A stretch of DNA of 9,777 bases from Candidatus Falkowbacteria bacterium CG02_land_8_20_14_3_00_36_14 (GTDB taxonomy: Bacteria > Patescibacteriota > Patescibacteriia > Patescibacteriales > UM-FILTER-36-11). Within the stretch, counting starts at the first letter, position 1. The number at the start of each line of letters is the position of its first letter. Position numbers and translations under genes: made by a program. Under the pieces are notes generated by a model, which saw only the letters and a program-made list of their open reading frames with translations, had not been told where the DNA came from and did no database searches. The stretch spans positions 1 through 9,777 of the forward strand of contig PETS01000086.1 of NCBI GenBank assembly GCA_002781265.1. Reading direction: 5' to 3'. Of this stretch, positions 4,264 through 9,777 are shown piece after piece.

Positions 4264-7257
4264 ATGCCCAACTTCATAAAAATAAGAGGAGCGCGGGTCC
4301 ATAACCTGAAGAATATCAATTTGGAAATTCCGCGCGATAAATTAGTGGTGCTTACCGGACTTTCCGGCTCCGGCAAATCCTCTTTGGCATTTGACACTAT
4401 TTACGCCGAAGGGCAAAGGCGGTACGTGGAATCATTATCGGCTTACGCCCGCCAATTTGTCGGGCTGATGGATAAAGCCGATGTGGATTTGATTGAAGGC
4501 CTGTCGCCGGCTATTTCCATTGACCAAAAATCCGCCTCCCACAATCCCCGCTCCACTGTCGGCACTGTCACGGAAATTTATGATTATCTGCGCCTGCTTT
4601 ACGCCCGCATTGGCGTGCCTCATTGCCCGCGTTGCGGAAAAAAGGTAAAAGAATACAGCCAAGATGAAATTATTGCGCAAATTTTGGAATCATATTTAAA
4701 TAAAGAAATATACATATTATCTCCTATTGTTAAAGATAAAAAAGGAGAGCATAAAAATATTTTGGAGCCGATAGCCAGAACCGGCTTTAGCAGAGTCAGG
4801 TTTGACAACGCCATCTACACCTTGGAAGAAGCGGAGGATATGAGCGTGGATAAGAAAAAAAAACATACGGTTGATGTGGTTATTGACCGGATGGCGGTGA
4901 CTAAAAATAAGGAAGATCTGGCCCGCTTGAACGAAGCGATTGAAAAAGCGCTGGAATTGAATAACGGATTGGTAACAATTGCGCCCATCAACCCCTCTGA
5001 TAAGGCCAGTTTTGCCATAGCTTCAGCGAGGCGAGAGGGTAAAGAGGGTTCTTTTATTGCCAAGAATGACGTACAAAAGTTAAACAAAAAAAATCCCCCC
5101 CGCCCCCTTTATCAAGAGGGAGGTATCGAAAACACCTATTCCCGCTTATTCGCCTGCACCGCCTGCGGCATCAGCTTGTCCGAACTGGAACCGCGCAATT
5201 TTTCTTTTAACTCTCCCCACGGCGCTTGTCCAAAATGCTCGGGATTGGGAACAAAATTGGAAATTGATTCGGAATTAATTTTAAATTCCAATTTAACCAT
5301 CGCCCAAGGCGCCATTAAGCCCTGGTCGCATAATACGGCCGGAGGCGGATCTTGGCTGATGCGCATATTGGGAACTGTCGCCCAGAACCACGGTTTTGAC
5401 CTTAATACTCCCCTGAAAAACTTAAGCCCCGAACAGCTTAATATCGTGCTTTTCGGCTCCGGAGATAAAAGCTATGATGTTGATTATGCCAGCAACCGCT
5501 TTTCCGGAGAATTAACCACGGAATTTGAAGGCGTCATCCCCAATCTGGAAAGAAGATACAAGCAGACCGAGTCGGATTATGTGCGTAAAGAGATTGAAAA
5601 TTATATGCGCGTTTTAATCTGCCCCGCCTGCGCCGGCAAGCGCTTAAAGCCGGAAGCGCTGGCCGTCCGAGTAGCTGATATGTCAATTGATGATATTACC
5701 AGCTTGCCAATCCAGGAAACGAAGAAATTTTTTATCCGCCTTGAAAATTCCAAACTTTTAACCGCCCGCGCCAAAGCCATAGCCGGCCAGATATTAAAAG
5801 AAATAAAAACCCGCTTGATTTTTCTTTCCAATGTCGGCCTGGATTATTTGACGCTGGGACGCTCTGCCAATACCCTGTCCGGCGGCGAGGCGCAAAGAAT
5901 CAGATTGGCCACCCAAATCGGCGCCAATTTAATGGGCGTATTATATATACTGGACGAACCGTCCATCGGCCTCCATCAAAAAGACAACGACAAGCTGATT
6001 GATACTTTAAAAAAACTCCGCGATCTCGGCAACACGGTTATCGTGGTGGAACACGACGAAGCCATGATGCTGGCCGCGGACTGGCTGATAGACATCGGCC
6101 CGGGCGCGGGCGAGCATGGCGGAGAAATTATTTTTTCCGGACCGCCGGCCAAAATCAAGGCCTGCAAAAAATCCTTAACCGGCAAATATTTATCCGGCCA
6201 TGTTTCTATTCCCGCCCCCAAAAATTATCGGCGGGGAAATGGCCGCGTCTTAAAAATATTAGGCGCCGAAGCCAATAATTTGAAAAATATTGACATCTCT
6301 TTCCCATTAGGAAAATTTATCGCTATTACCGGCGTTTCCGGTTCGGGAAAATCCACCTTAGTGACGGATATTTTGGCTAACGCGCTCAACCAAAAATTTT
6401 ATCGGGCTAAAGCCACAGTCGGCAAGCATAAGGATATTAAAGGCGTCGGCTTTATTGATAAAATAATAAATATTGACCAGTCGCCTATCGGCCGGACACC
6501 GCGCTCCAATCCGGCCACTTATACAGGCGTTTTCACGCCGATCCGCGAATTATTCGCCTCTTTGCCGGAAGCTAAAATCCGCGGCTATAAATCCGGCCGT
6601 TTTTCTTTTAATGTGGTCGGAGGGCGGTGCGAGACCTGCGCCGGCGACGGCCTGGTCAGAATTGAAATGCAGTTTCTGCCCGACGTTTACGTGGAATGCG
6701 ATGTCTGCCACGGCCGGCGCTACAACCAGGAAGCGCTGGAAATATATTATAAGGACCGCCGCGGAGACGGAGACGGAAAAAATATTTCCGAGGTATTAAA
6801 TATAACCGTGGAAGAAGCGCATAAATTTTTCAAGAATATTCCCTTGATCCAGCAAAAGCTTATGACTTTGGAAGAAGTGGGGCTGGGCTATATTAAGCTG
6901 GGGCAATCAGCCACTACCTTGTCCGGCGGCGAAGCGCAAAGAATAAAGCTAGCTACGGAACTTTCCCGCCGAGGCACGGGCAAAACCCTTTATATTCTGG
7001 ACGAACCGACTACCGGCCTGCATTTTGACGATATTAAAAAGCTTCTCCATGTCCTGAATAAGCTGGTAGACAAGGGTAATACTGTCATAATTATTGAGCA
7101 TAATTTAGACGTGATAAAATCAGTTGACTGGATTATTGACTTAGGGCCCGAGGGCGGAGACAAAGGCGGTTATATCATCGCCGAAGGAAACCCCCTTAAT
7201 GTAGCTAAAAATAAAACCAGCGCCACCGGCCAGTATCTGGCCAAGGTGCTGAAGTAA
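4264..7257 (+). CDS. uvrA: Excinuclease ABC subunit UvrA, with an in-frame repeat-derived insertion
   Basis: 997-residue UvrA, the damage-sensing ABC ATPase of nucleotide excision repair, which loads UvrB onto lesions in the cytoplasm. Both ATPase halves are complete: Walker A GLSGSGKSS (32-40) and GVSGSGKST (690-698); signatures LSGGEAQRI (538-546 and 886-894); Walker B LYILDEP (560-566 and 909-915). Zinc-binding Cys pairs are C298/C301 with C322/C325 and C789/C792 with C812/C815; extra pairs are at 121/124 and 453/456. The protein is longer than the roughly 940-residue norm because residues about 243-290, just before the first zinc site, hold about 40 extra residues encoded by dispersed repeats (FAIASARR, then NPPRPLYQEGG). 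A small DRRGDGDG insertion lies at 831-838. The start at 4264 gives the standard N-terminus; there is no Shine-Dalgarno, only an A-rich heptamer tract. A promoter lies at 4175-4203. Confidence 0.98.
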   Translation: MPNFIKIRGARVHNLKNINLEIPRDKLVVLTGLSGSGKSSLAFDTIYAEGQRRYVESLSAYARQFVGLMDKADVDLIEGLSPAISIDQKSASHNPRSTVGTVTEIYDYLRLLYARIGVPHCPRCGKKVKEYSQDEIIAQILESYLNKEIYILSPIVKDKKGEHKNILEPIARTGFSRVRFDNAIYTLEEAEDMSVDKKKKHTVDVVIDRMAVTKNKEDLARLNEAIEKALELNNGLVTIAPINPSDKASFAIASARREGKEGSFIAKNDVQKLNKKNPPRPLYQEGGIENTYSRLFACTACGISLSELEPRNFSFNSPHGACPKCSGLGTKLEIDSELILNSNLTIAQGAIKPWSHNTAGGGSWLMRILGTVAQNHGFDLNTPLKNLSPEQLNIVLFGSGDKSYDVDYASNRFSGELTTEFEGVIPNLERRYKQTESDYVRKEIENYMRVLICPACAGKRLKPEALAVRVADMSIDDITSLPIQETKKFFIRLENSKLLTARAKAIAGQILKEIKTRLIFLSNVGLDYLTLGRSANTLSGGEAQRIRLATQIGANLMGVLYILDEPSIGLHQKDNDKLIDTLKKLRDLGNTVIVVEHDEAMMLAADWLIDIGPGAGEHGGEIIFSGPPAKIKACKKSLTGKYLSGHVSIPAPKNYRRGNGRVLKILGAEANNLKNIDISFPLGKFIAITGVSGSGKSTLVTDILANALNQKFYRAKATVGKHKDIKGVGFIDKIINIDQSPIGRTPRSNPATYTGVFTPIRELFASLPEAKIRGYKSGRFSFNVVGGRCETCAGDGLVRIEMQFLPDVYVECDVCHGRRYNQEALEIYYKDRRGDGDGKNISEVLNITVEEAHKFFKNIPLIQQKLMTLEEVGLGYIKLGQSATTLSGGEAQRIKLATELSRRGTGKTLYILDEPTTGLHFDDIKKLLHVLNKLVDKGNTVIIIEHNLDVIKSVDWIIDLGPEGGDKGGYIIAEGNPLNVAKNKTSATGQYLAKVLK
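4990..5133. repeat. Repeat-derived in-frame insertion inside uvrA
   Basis: A 22-bp stretch at 5014-5035 is the reverse complement of the core of the 50-bp unit (GCCATAGCTTC, then AGCGAGGCGAG). CAAGAATGACGT near 5060 resembles a GTCATTC-type end. From about 5091, a C-rich then G-rich stretch (CCCCCTTTATCAAGAGGG) is a second, different palindromic repeat. Together they encode about 40-48 residues absent from standard UvrA. Confidence 0.75.
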
Positions 7258-7271
7258 ATCTATAAATCAAG

Positions 7272-7311
7272 CATCATTCTGAACGGAGCTAAATTAAATC
7301 GTCATTCTGAA
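7272..7311. repeat. Left direct repeat flanking the GIY-YIG gene
   Basis: Forty bases matching 7722-7761 at 35 positions. Each copy holds two CATTCTG motifs separated by AGCT and AAATC blocks. It lies just after uvrA. Confidence 0.75.
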
Positions 7312-7410
7312 CGGAGCGAAGCGCAGTGAAGAGAATCCCGCGGATAGAAGAAATCCGTGAACGTTGCATAAAATCACGGGATCCTTCGGCCTTGCGGCCT
7401 CAGGATGACG
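7300..7410. repeat. Dispersed element just upstream of the GIY-YIG gene
   Basis: Ends CGTCATTCTGA (7300-7310) and TCAGGATGACG (7400-7410) are inverse copies with one mismatch. It contains GGCC-TTGC-GGCC and is open in the GIY-YIG frame, which explains the spurious 32-residue N-terminal extension. Confidence 0.7.
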
Positions 7411-7421
7411 ATATTAAAATT

Positions 7422-7715
7422 ATGAAAACAAAAGGAGGATACGTATATATTACTACCAATAAAAGGCATACGGTATTGTATACTGGAGTTACTGCCGATA
7501 TAGGAAAAAGAATTTGGGAACATAAAGAAAAACTATATAAAAATAGTTTTGCTTATAAATATAACGCAGATGTTTTAATATATTACGAAACTTTTGATGA
7601 TATTGAATCTGCTATTTCAAGAGAAAAACAAATAAAAGGATGGACAAGAAAAAAGAAAATTGATTTAATAAATAGAAATAACCAAAATTGGCGGAATTTG
7701 TCTGATGATTTATAA
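7422..7715 (+). CDS. Small GIY-YIG nuclease-domain protein
   Basis: 97-residue stand-alone GIY-YIG domain, the usual size of this family (YhbQ-like/UPF0213-type). Visible motifs are GYVYITTN (6-13) for GIY; VLYTGVT (18-24) for YIG, here YTG; the expected catalytic Arg at R30 in DIGKRIWEHK; and the expected metal-binding Glu at E68 in AISREKQIKGW. The family cuts DNA in homing enzymes and some repair proteins, but the substrate of these short forms is not established. I chose ATG 7422. The open frame reaches back to ATG 7326, but that 32-residue extension is translated dispersed repeat (element 7300-7410). A GGAGG at 7435-7439 lies inside the gene and serves no start. The gene is more AT-rich than uvrA. 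It is bracketed by 40-bp direct repeats (7272-7311 and 7722-7761) of the dispersed family, suggesting it arrived with, or works on, those repeats. Confidence 0.88.
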   Translation: MKTKGGYVYITTNKRHTVLYTGVTADIGKRIWEHKEKLYKNSFAYKYNADVLIYYETFDDIESAISREKQIKGWTRKKKIDLINRNNQNWRNLSDDL

Positions 7716-7721
7716 ACTCAC

Positions 7722-7761
7722 CGTCATTCTGGACGAAGCTGAATCAAATCGTCATTCTGAA
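7722..7761. repeat. Right direct repeat flanking the GIY-YIG gene
   Basis: Matches 7272-7311 at 35 of 40 bases, same orientation, starting 7 bp after the GIY-YIG stop codon. Confidence 0.75.
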
Positions 7762-7806
7762 TCCGCCAGCTAGCGAATTTAGAATGACGATAAAATAATT
7801 TTTTAT
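7750..7806 (+). terminator. Possible terminator after the GIY-YIG gene formed by a dispersed hairpin
   Basis: CGTCATTCT (7750-7758) and AGAATGACG (7781-7789) form a perfect 9-bp stem, extended after one mismatch by AAT/ATT. A T-rich stretch (ATTTTTTATTTT, about 7797-7807) follows after about ten bases, so termination is possible but the spacing is loose. It lies between convergent genes. Confidence 0.35.
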
Positions 7807-8675
7807 TTTCCGCTATTGGTTGTCTCAATCTTAATTTCCCGGCCGTCGCTTATCATCTTAATCGTCCCGTCCCAATCGGTCCGGTAAACTTTTACCTCTG
7901 CCCGGGATAATCTATTGAGCACCCGCCGGCTGGGATGGCCAAAATCATTCTCGCCGACCTGGATAACCGCCATTTGCGGATTAACCGCGTCTAAAAATTC
8001 TTGGCTGGTAGAAGTGTCCGAACCTTGATGCCCGGTCTTTAACACATCAACGCTTAAATCAATCTTATCCGCCACTAATTTTTTTTCTATTTCCTCTTCA
8101 ATATCTCCGGGAAATAAAAATTCAGTTCGGTTATAAACCAATTTTACCACCAGCGAGCTGTTATTTAAATTTTTTACGGACTGGCCAATCAAGCTATCCG
8201 GCGGATATAAAATTTCCAATCGGCAATTGCCTGATAAATCAATTGTCTGGAGCTTGTTAATTATTGTTAAACTTATTTTTTTCTCCCTGACCAAATCCTG
8301 CCACGCCAAATAGCCGGGAACGTCATGCATCACGCCGGTGTATAATATTTTTTTTACTTTATATCTTTTAATAACGTCTATCAGCCCGGTCACATGATCG
8401 TCGTGGGGATGGCTAAGAATCATCAAATCAATCGTCCGGTCCCACCAGGGCAGATTCTCCGACAATCTTTTTATCACTGTATTATCCGGCCCGCCGTCTA
8501 TCAATATATTCTGTCCCGCCGGCGCTTTAATTAAAATTGAATCCCCCTGCCCCACGTCCAAAAAATCCACTTCCAAATTTGTTTCCGCTTTAAAAGTTAA
8601 CCAAAAAAAAGGAATAGCCGTGAACATCACTGCTATTCCTAAAATCAATAATATTTTATACAATCTTTGCGGCAT
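7803..8675 (-). CDS. MBL-fold metallo-hydrolase, ComEC/Rec2 C-terminal-like, membrane-anchored or exported
   Basis: 290-residue protein with an N-terminal hydrophobic segment (residues about 7-27) that should anchor or export it. The metallo-beta-lactamase fold follows: FLDVGQGDSILI (38-49); the metal motif SHPHDDHVTG (88-97) with H89, H91, D93 and H94; FPGDIE (188-193) with bridging D191; LKTGHQGSDTS (212-222) with H216; GHPSRRVL (246-253); and VYRTDWDGTI. This is the arrangement of the ComEC nuclease-like domain without the competence channel. The common GHHGS motif reads GHQGS here, but the His expected to bind metal is kept. Such stand-alone forms are frequent in CPR genomes; extracellular phosphodiesterase/DNase activity is an inference. 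An extended -10 sits 6 bp upstream of the start, implying a leaderless transcript. Confidence 0.9.
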   Translation of the reverse strand: MPQRLYKILLILGIAVMFTAIPFFWLTFKAETNLEVDFLDVGQGDSILIKAPAGQNILIDGGPDNTVIKRLSENLPWWDRTIDLMILSHPHDDHVTGLIDVIKRYKVKKILYTGVMHDVPGYLAWQDLVREKKISLTIINKLQTIDLSGNCRLEILYPPDSLIGQSVKNLNNSSLVVKLVYNRTEFLFPGDIEEEIEKKLVADKIDLSVDVLKTGHQGSDTSTSQEFLDAVNPQMAVIQVGENDFGHPSRRVLNRLSRAEVKVYRTDWDGTIKMISDGREIKIETTNSGK

Positions 8676-8681
8676 AATTAA

Positions 8682-8690
8682 ATTATATCA
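8682..8690 (-). promoter_or_regulatory. Extended -10 promoter of the MBL hydrolase, probably leaderless
   Basis: On the minus strand the sequence reads TGATATAAT, an extended -10 (TGn-TATAAT). Only 6 bp separate it from the ATG at 8675, so transcription should begin at or within a base or two of the start codon. The -35 position falls inside the GTCATTCCCGC hairpin repeat (8696-8720) and is poor (TTTCGC), consistent with an extended -10 promoter. Confidence 0.5.
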
Positions 8691-8695
8691 TTACT

Positions 8696-8720
8696 GTCAT
8701 TCCCGCGAAAGCGGGAATCC
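8696..8720. repeat. Unoccupied GTCATTCCCGC hairpin repeat
   Basis: GTCATTCCCGCGAAAG is followed directly by CGGGAATCC. The stem ATTCCCGC/GCGGGAAT (8 bp) closes on a GAAA loop, a GNRA-type tetraloop if transcribed. This is the same sequence that is split by the 50-bp unit at 1544-1619. Confidence 0.85.
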
Positions 8721-8741
8721 ATGTTCATCGCCTTAGCTTTA

Positions 8742-8759
8742 TCCCCGCCTCCGCGGGGA
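8742..8759. repeat. Short GC-rich hairpin in the MBL-lipoprotein gap
   Basis: TCCCCGC, loop CTCC, GCGGGGA: a perfect 7-bp stem, of the same general type as the dispersed palindromes. The rest of the gap (8760-8960) has no convincing gene, only AT-rich sequence. Confidence 0.6.
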
Positions 8760-8900
8760 AGATAACTGAAATACTATACACTAGAAGTGCATAGGTTACA
8801 GTTTGTTTAACTCATTATTTTAAATAACTGTTCAAGCTGGGACAATAAAATAATGGTAAATAAAAAAATCACAGTTACCGAAGAAGCTATGGCCGGGTCT

Positions 8901-8926
8901 AATAATATTTTCTATAAAATATTATT
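8901..8926. repeat. GC-free perfect hairpin downstream of the lipoprotein gene
   Basis: AATAATATTTT, loop CTAT, AAAATATTATT: an 11-bp stem with no G or C pair, followed on the plus strand by a T-rich stretch. It lies about 35 bp past the distal lipoprotein stop. Weak as a terminator because of the AT-only stem. Confidence 0.45.
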
Positions 8927-8960
8927 ATTTTATTTTGCAAAAATTTATTTTGAGTTAATT

Positions 8961-9041
8961 TTATTTAAATTTAATTGAGTTAATTATTTTTTCAAATATA
9001 TTTTTCGTTTTCTCGGGATTTTCCAAATCAGTTGCAGATGT
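8961..9041 (-). other. In-frame C-terminal tail beyond the TAG of the lipoprotein gene
   Basis: After the TAG at 9042-9044 the same frame continues for 26 codons to TAA at 8961-8963. It reads TSATDLENPEKT, then KNIFEKIINSIKFK. The ending '...IFEKIINSIKFK' is what one expects at the C-terminus of this kind of exported domain (a helix then a short strand). The TAG therefore most likely interrupts a once-longer protein of about 246 residues. A sequencing or assembly error, or readthrough, are alternatives. Confidence 0.6.
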
Positions 9042-9701
9042 CTAGATACGAAAATAATTATTATTATTTAAAAATGTATAATAATATTCATTAATAAAAC
9101 CTTCTTGATTATCAATACTTCTACCTTTATATTGAATAAAAAATTTTATACCTTTTATATTATTTATTTCTATTTTTTCAATAGAATTAATTACTCCGCA
9201 AGAATCTGTTTCCTTGCACATATTTTTTAAATAATTATTTTCCCATTCTATTAAATTGTTATAATCCATTATATTATTTTGACTGTTTATCTGATATATT
9301 ATTTGAGAAAAATCATTTTTATTTTTCGGTTTAATCGTATTATTTTGTTCTATAAACAGACCTGGTAAAACAAAAGAGAAATATTTATTAGAAAAAATAT
9401 TTTCATCATTATTGTTTAAATTCATACCGCATTTACCCTGAAAAAATAAATCAATTTTACATCTTATGCCGTCAATTCCATTATTAATAAAACAGACTTC
9501 TATATTCTCCCCTTCTCTTTCATAAATTTCAATTTTTCCGCTTTTAAATATGCAAAATTCTTCTGCTTCAGATAGGTTTTCTTTAACTTCTTTGGAGCTT
9601 GTTGCAAGATTAAGATTGGATTTGTAATGATTAGATTCTGTTCGCTGAGAGCATCCTGATAATATAAGAATTATAATTAAAACTATAAAGATTTTTTTCA
9701 T
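9042..9701 (-). CDS. DUF333-like lipoprotein, probably truncated by an in-frame TAG
   Basis: 219-residue reading from ATG 9701. Residues 1-17 are a lipoprotein signal (MKKIF, a hydrophobic run, lipobox LSGC with C17). I chose this start because the upstream ATG at 9734 puts eleven extra residues ahead of the signal and overlaps the inverted-repeat sequence. Residues about 46-91 look like the four-Cys DUF333 (putative hemolysin-like) unit: AEEFC (C50), C70, C81, and FFQGKC (C91). A second region (about 105-219) resembles small exported domains of the form 'FSFVLPG... YYYTFLNNNNYFRI'. The frame stops at TAG (9042-9044), but the same frame stays open for 26 further codons, giving a fitting C-terminus. 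The gene is far more AT-rich than the others, suggesting acquisition or relaxed constraint. Function is unknown and a decaying gene is plausible. Confidence 0.6.
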   Translation of the reverse strand: MKKIFIVLIIILILSGCSQRTESNHYKSNLNLATSSKEVKENLSEAEEFCIFKSGKIEIYEREGENIEVCFINNGIDGIRCKIDLFFQGKCGMNLNNNDENIFSNKYFSFVLPGLFIEQNNTIKPKNKNDFSQIIYQINSQNNIMDYNNLIEWENNYLKNMCKETDSCGVINSIEKIEINNIKGIKFFIQYKGRSIDNQEGFINEYYYTFLNNNNYFRI

Positions 9702-9721
9702 AATTATTAATAATAAAAATT

Positions 9722-9739
9722 GGCTTTGTTGCACAAATC
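9722..9739 (+). mobile_element. Candidate left terminal inverted repeat of an IS5/IS903-like insertion sequence
   Basis: GGCTTTGTTGCACAAATC matches the 18-bp inverted repeat I recall for IS903 (GGCTTTGTTGAATAAATC) at 16 of 18 positions. The element would extend to the right out of the window, so neither the transposase nor the other end is visible. It begins about 20 bp upstream of the lipoprotein start codon, so it may have displaced that gene's promoter. Confidence 0.4.
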
Positions 9740-9755
9740 CGCTTGCGGATTTGTG
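9732..9755. repeat. Perfect 11-bp inverted repeat at the window edge
   Basis: CACAAATCCGC (9732-9742), two T, then GCGGATTTGTG (9745-9755). It overlaps the candidate IS end and precedes the outward -10. It has no T-tract, so a terminator is unlikely; it could be an operator or a transposase-binding subterminal site. Confidence 0.6.
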
Positions 9756-9762
9756 ATATAAT
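9754..9762 (+). promoter_or_regulatory. Extended -10 pointing out of the window
   Basis: Plus-strand TGATATAAT is an extended -10. It lies just inside a candidate IS terminal repeat (9722-9739) and would drive a gene beyond the right edge, plausibly a transposase. No convincing -35 at 17 bp. Confidence 0.4.
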
Positions 9763-9777
9763 ATAGATATATTAACA

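Noticed and set aside
6473..6799. 108-codon plus-strand open frame inside uvrA
   Set aside because: Out-of-frame shadow of the UvrA second ATPase half, which is clearly intact.
7326..7421. 32-residue N-terminal extension of the GIY-YIG protein from ATG 7326
   Set aside because: It is wholly translated dispersed repeat (element 7300-7410), and the domain starts properly at ATG 7422. A genuine fusion cannot be fully excluded.
8853..8978. Small plus-strand open frame of 41 codons (MVNKKITVTEEAMAG...) in the MBL-lipoprotein gap
   Set aside because: No ribosome binding site, no recognised family, contains the AT-only hairpin, and overlaps the tail of the lipoprotein frame on the other strand; a chance frame in AT-rich DNA is more likely.
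9042..9044. TAG recoded as a sense codon in this genome
   Set aside because: CPR recoding known to me affects TGA, and TGA is used here as a stop (ligase gene). A single TAG in one AT-rich gene is better explained by mutation.

Overview
The window looks like a chromosomal segment from a candidate phyla radiation (Patescibacteria/Parcubacteria-type) bacterium. The reasons are moderately low GC with very AT-rich patches, short compact versions of familiar proteins, typical CPR protein families (O-antigen ligase-like membrane protein, small GIY-YIG protein, ComEC-like secreted metallo-hydrolase) and many GC-rich palindromic dispersed repeats beginning GTCATTC. The lineage is inferred from style only. 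The code looks standard: TAA and TGA both end genes and there is no sign of recoding.

Layout. Positions 67-4051 hold three minus-strand genes, in transcription order rmuC, a nucleotidyltransferase-domain protein and an O-antigen ligase-like (Wzy/WaaL) membrane protein, separated by repeat-filled gaps of about 166 and 309 bp. A divergent intergenic region (4052-4263) has a good sigma70-type promoter for uvrA (4264-7257, plus), which is followed by a small GIY-YIG nuclease gene (7422-7715, plus). Two minus-strand genes follow: a ComEC-like MBL hydrolase (7803-8675) with a promoter that suggests a leaderless mRNA, and a DUF333-like lipoprotein (9042-9701). The lipoprotein frame carries an apparent in-frame TAG before a 26-residue tail. 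The right edge carries what may be the terminal inverted repeat of an IS5/IS903-like insertion sequence extending out of the window.

The most interesting layer is the repeats. Elements with CGTCATTCTGA-like inverted ends lie between genes and also inside genes without breaking the frame. A 50-bp unit with perfect 9-bp inverted ends occurs twice, identically, each time nested inside a larger element; an unoccupied version of one host element at 8696 gives an empty/filled pair. The core of the same unit is translated in the same phase as FAIASARR in two unrelated proteins, UvrA and the nucleotidyltransferase. A separate 30-bp perfect palindrome is read through in the nucleotidyltransferase, and a heptamer-type repeat is read through in the ligase. 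This resembles the Rickettsia palindromic elements, which are protein-coding mobile repeats. The GIY-YIG gene is bracketed by 40-bp direct repeats of the same family, making it a candidate partner in repeat mobility; that link is inference.

Functionally, uvrA and rmuC are DNA repair/recombination genes, the MBL protein and lipoprotein act at or outside the membrane, and the ligase and possibly the nucleotidyltransferase may serve surface-polymer metabolism. No pathway-level operon is apparent beyond the co-directional minus-strand trio.
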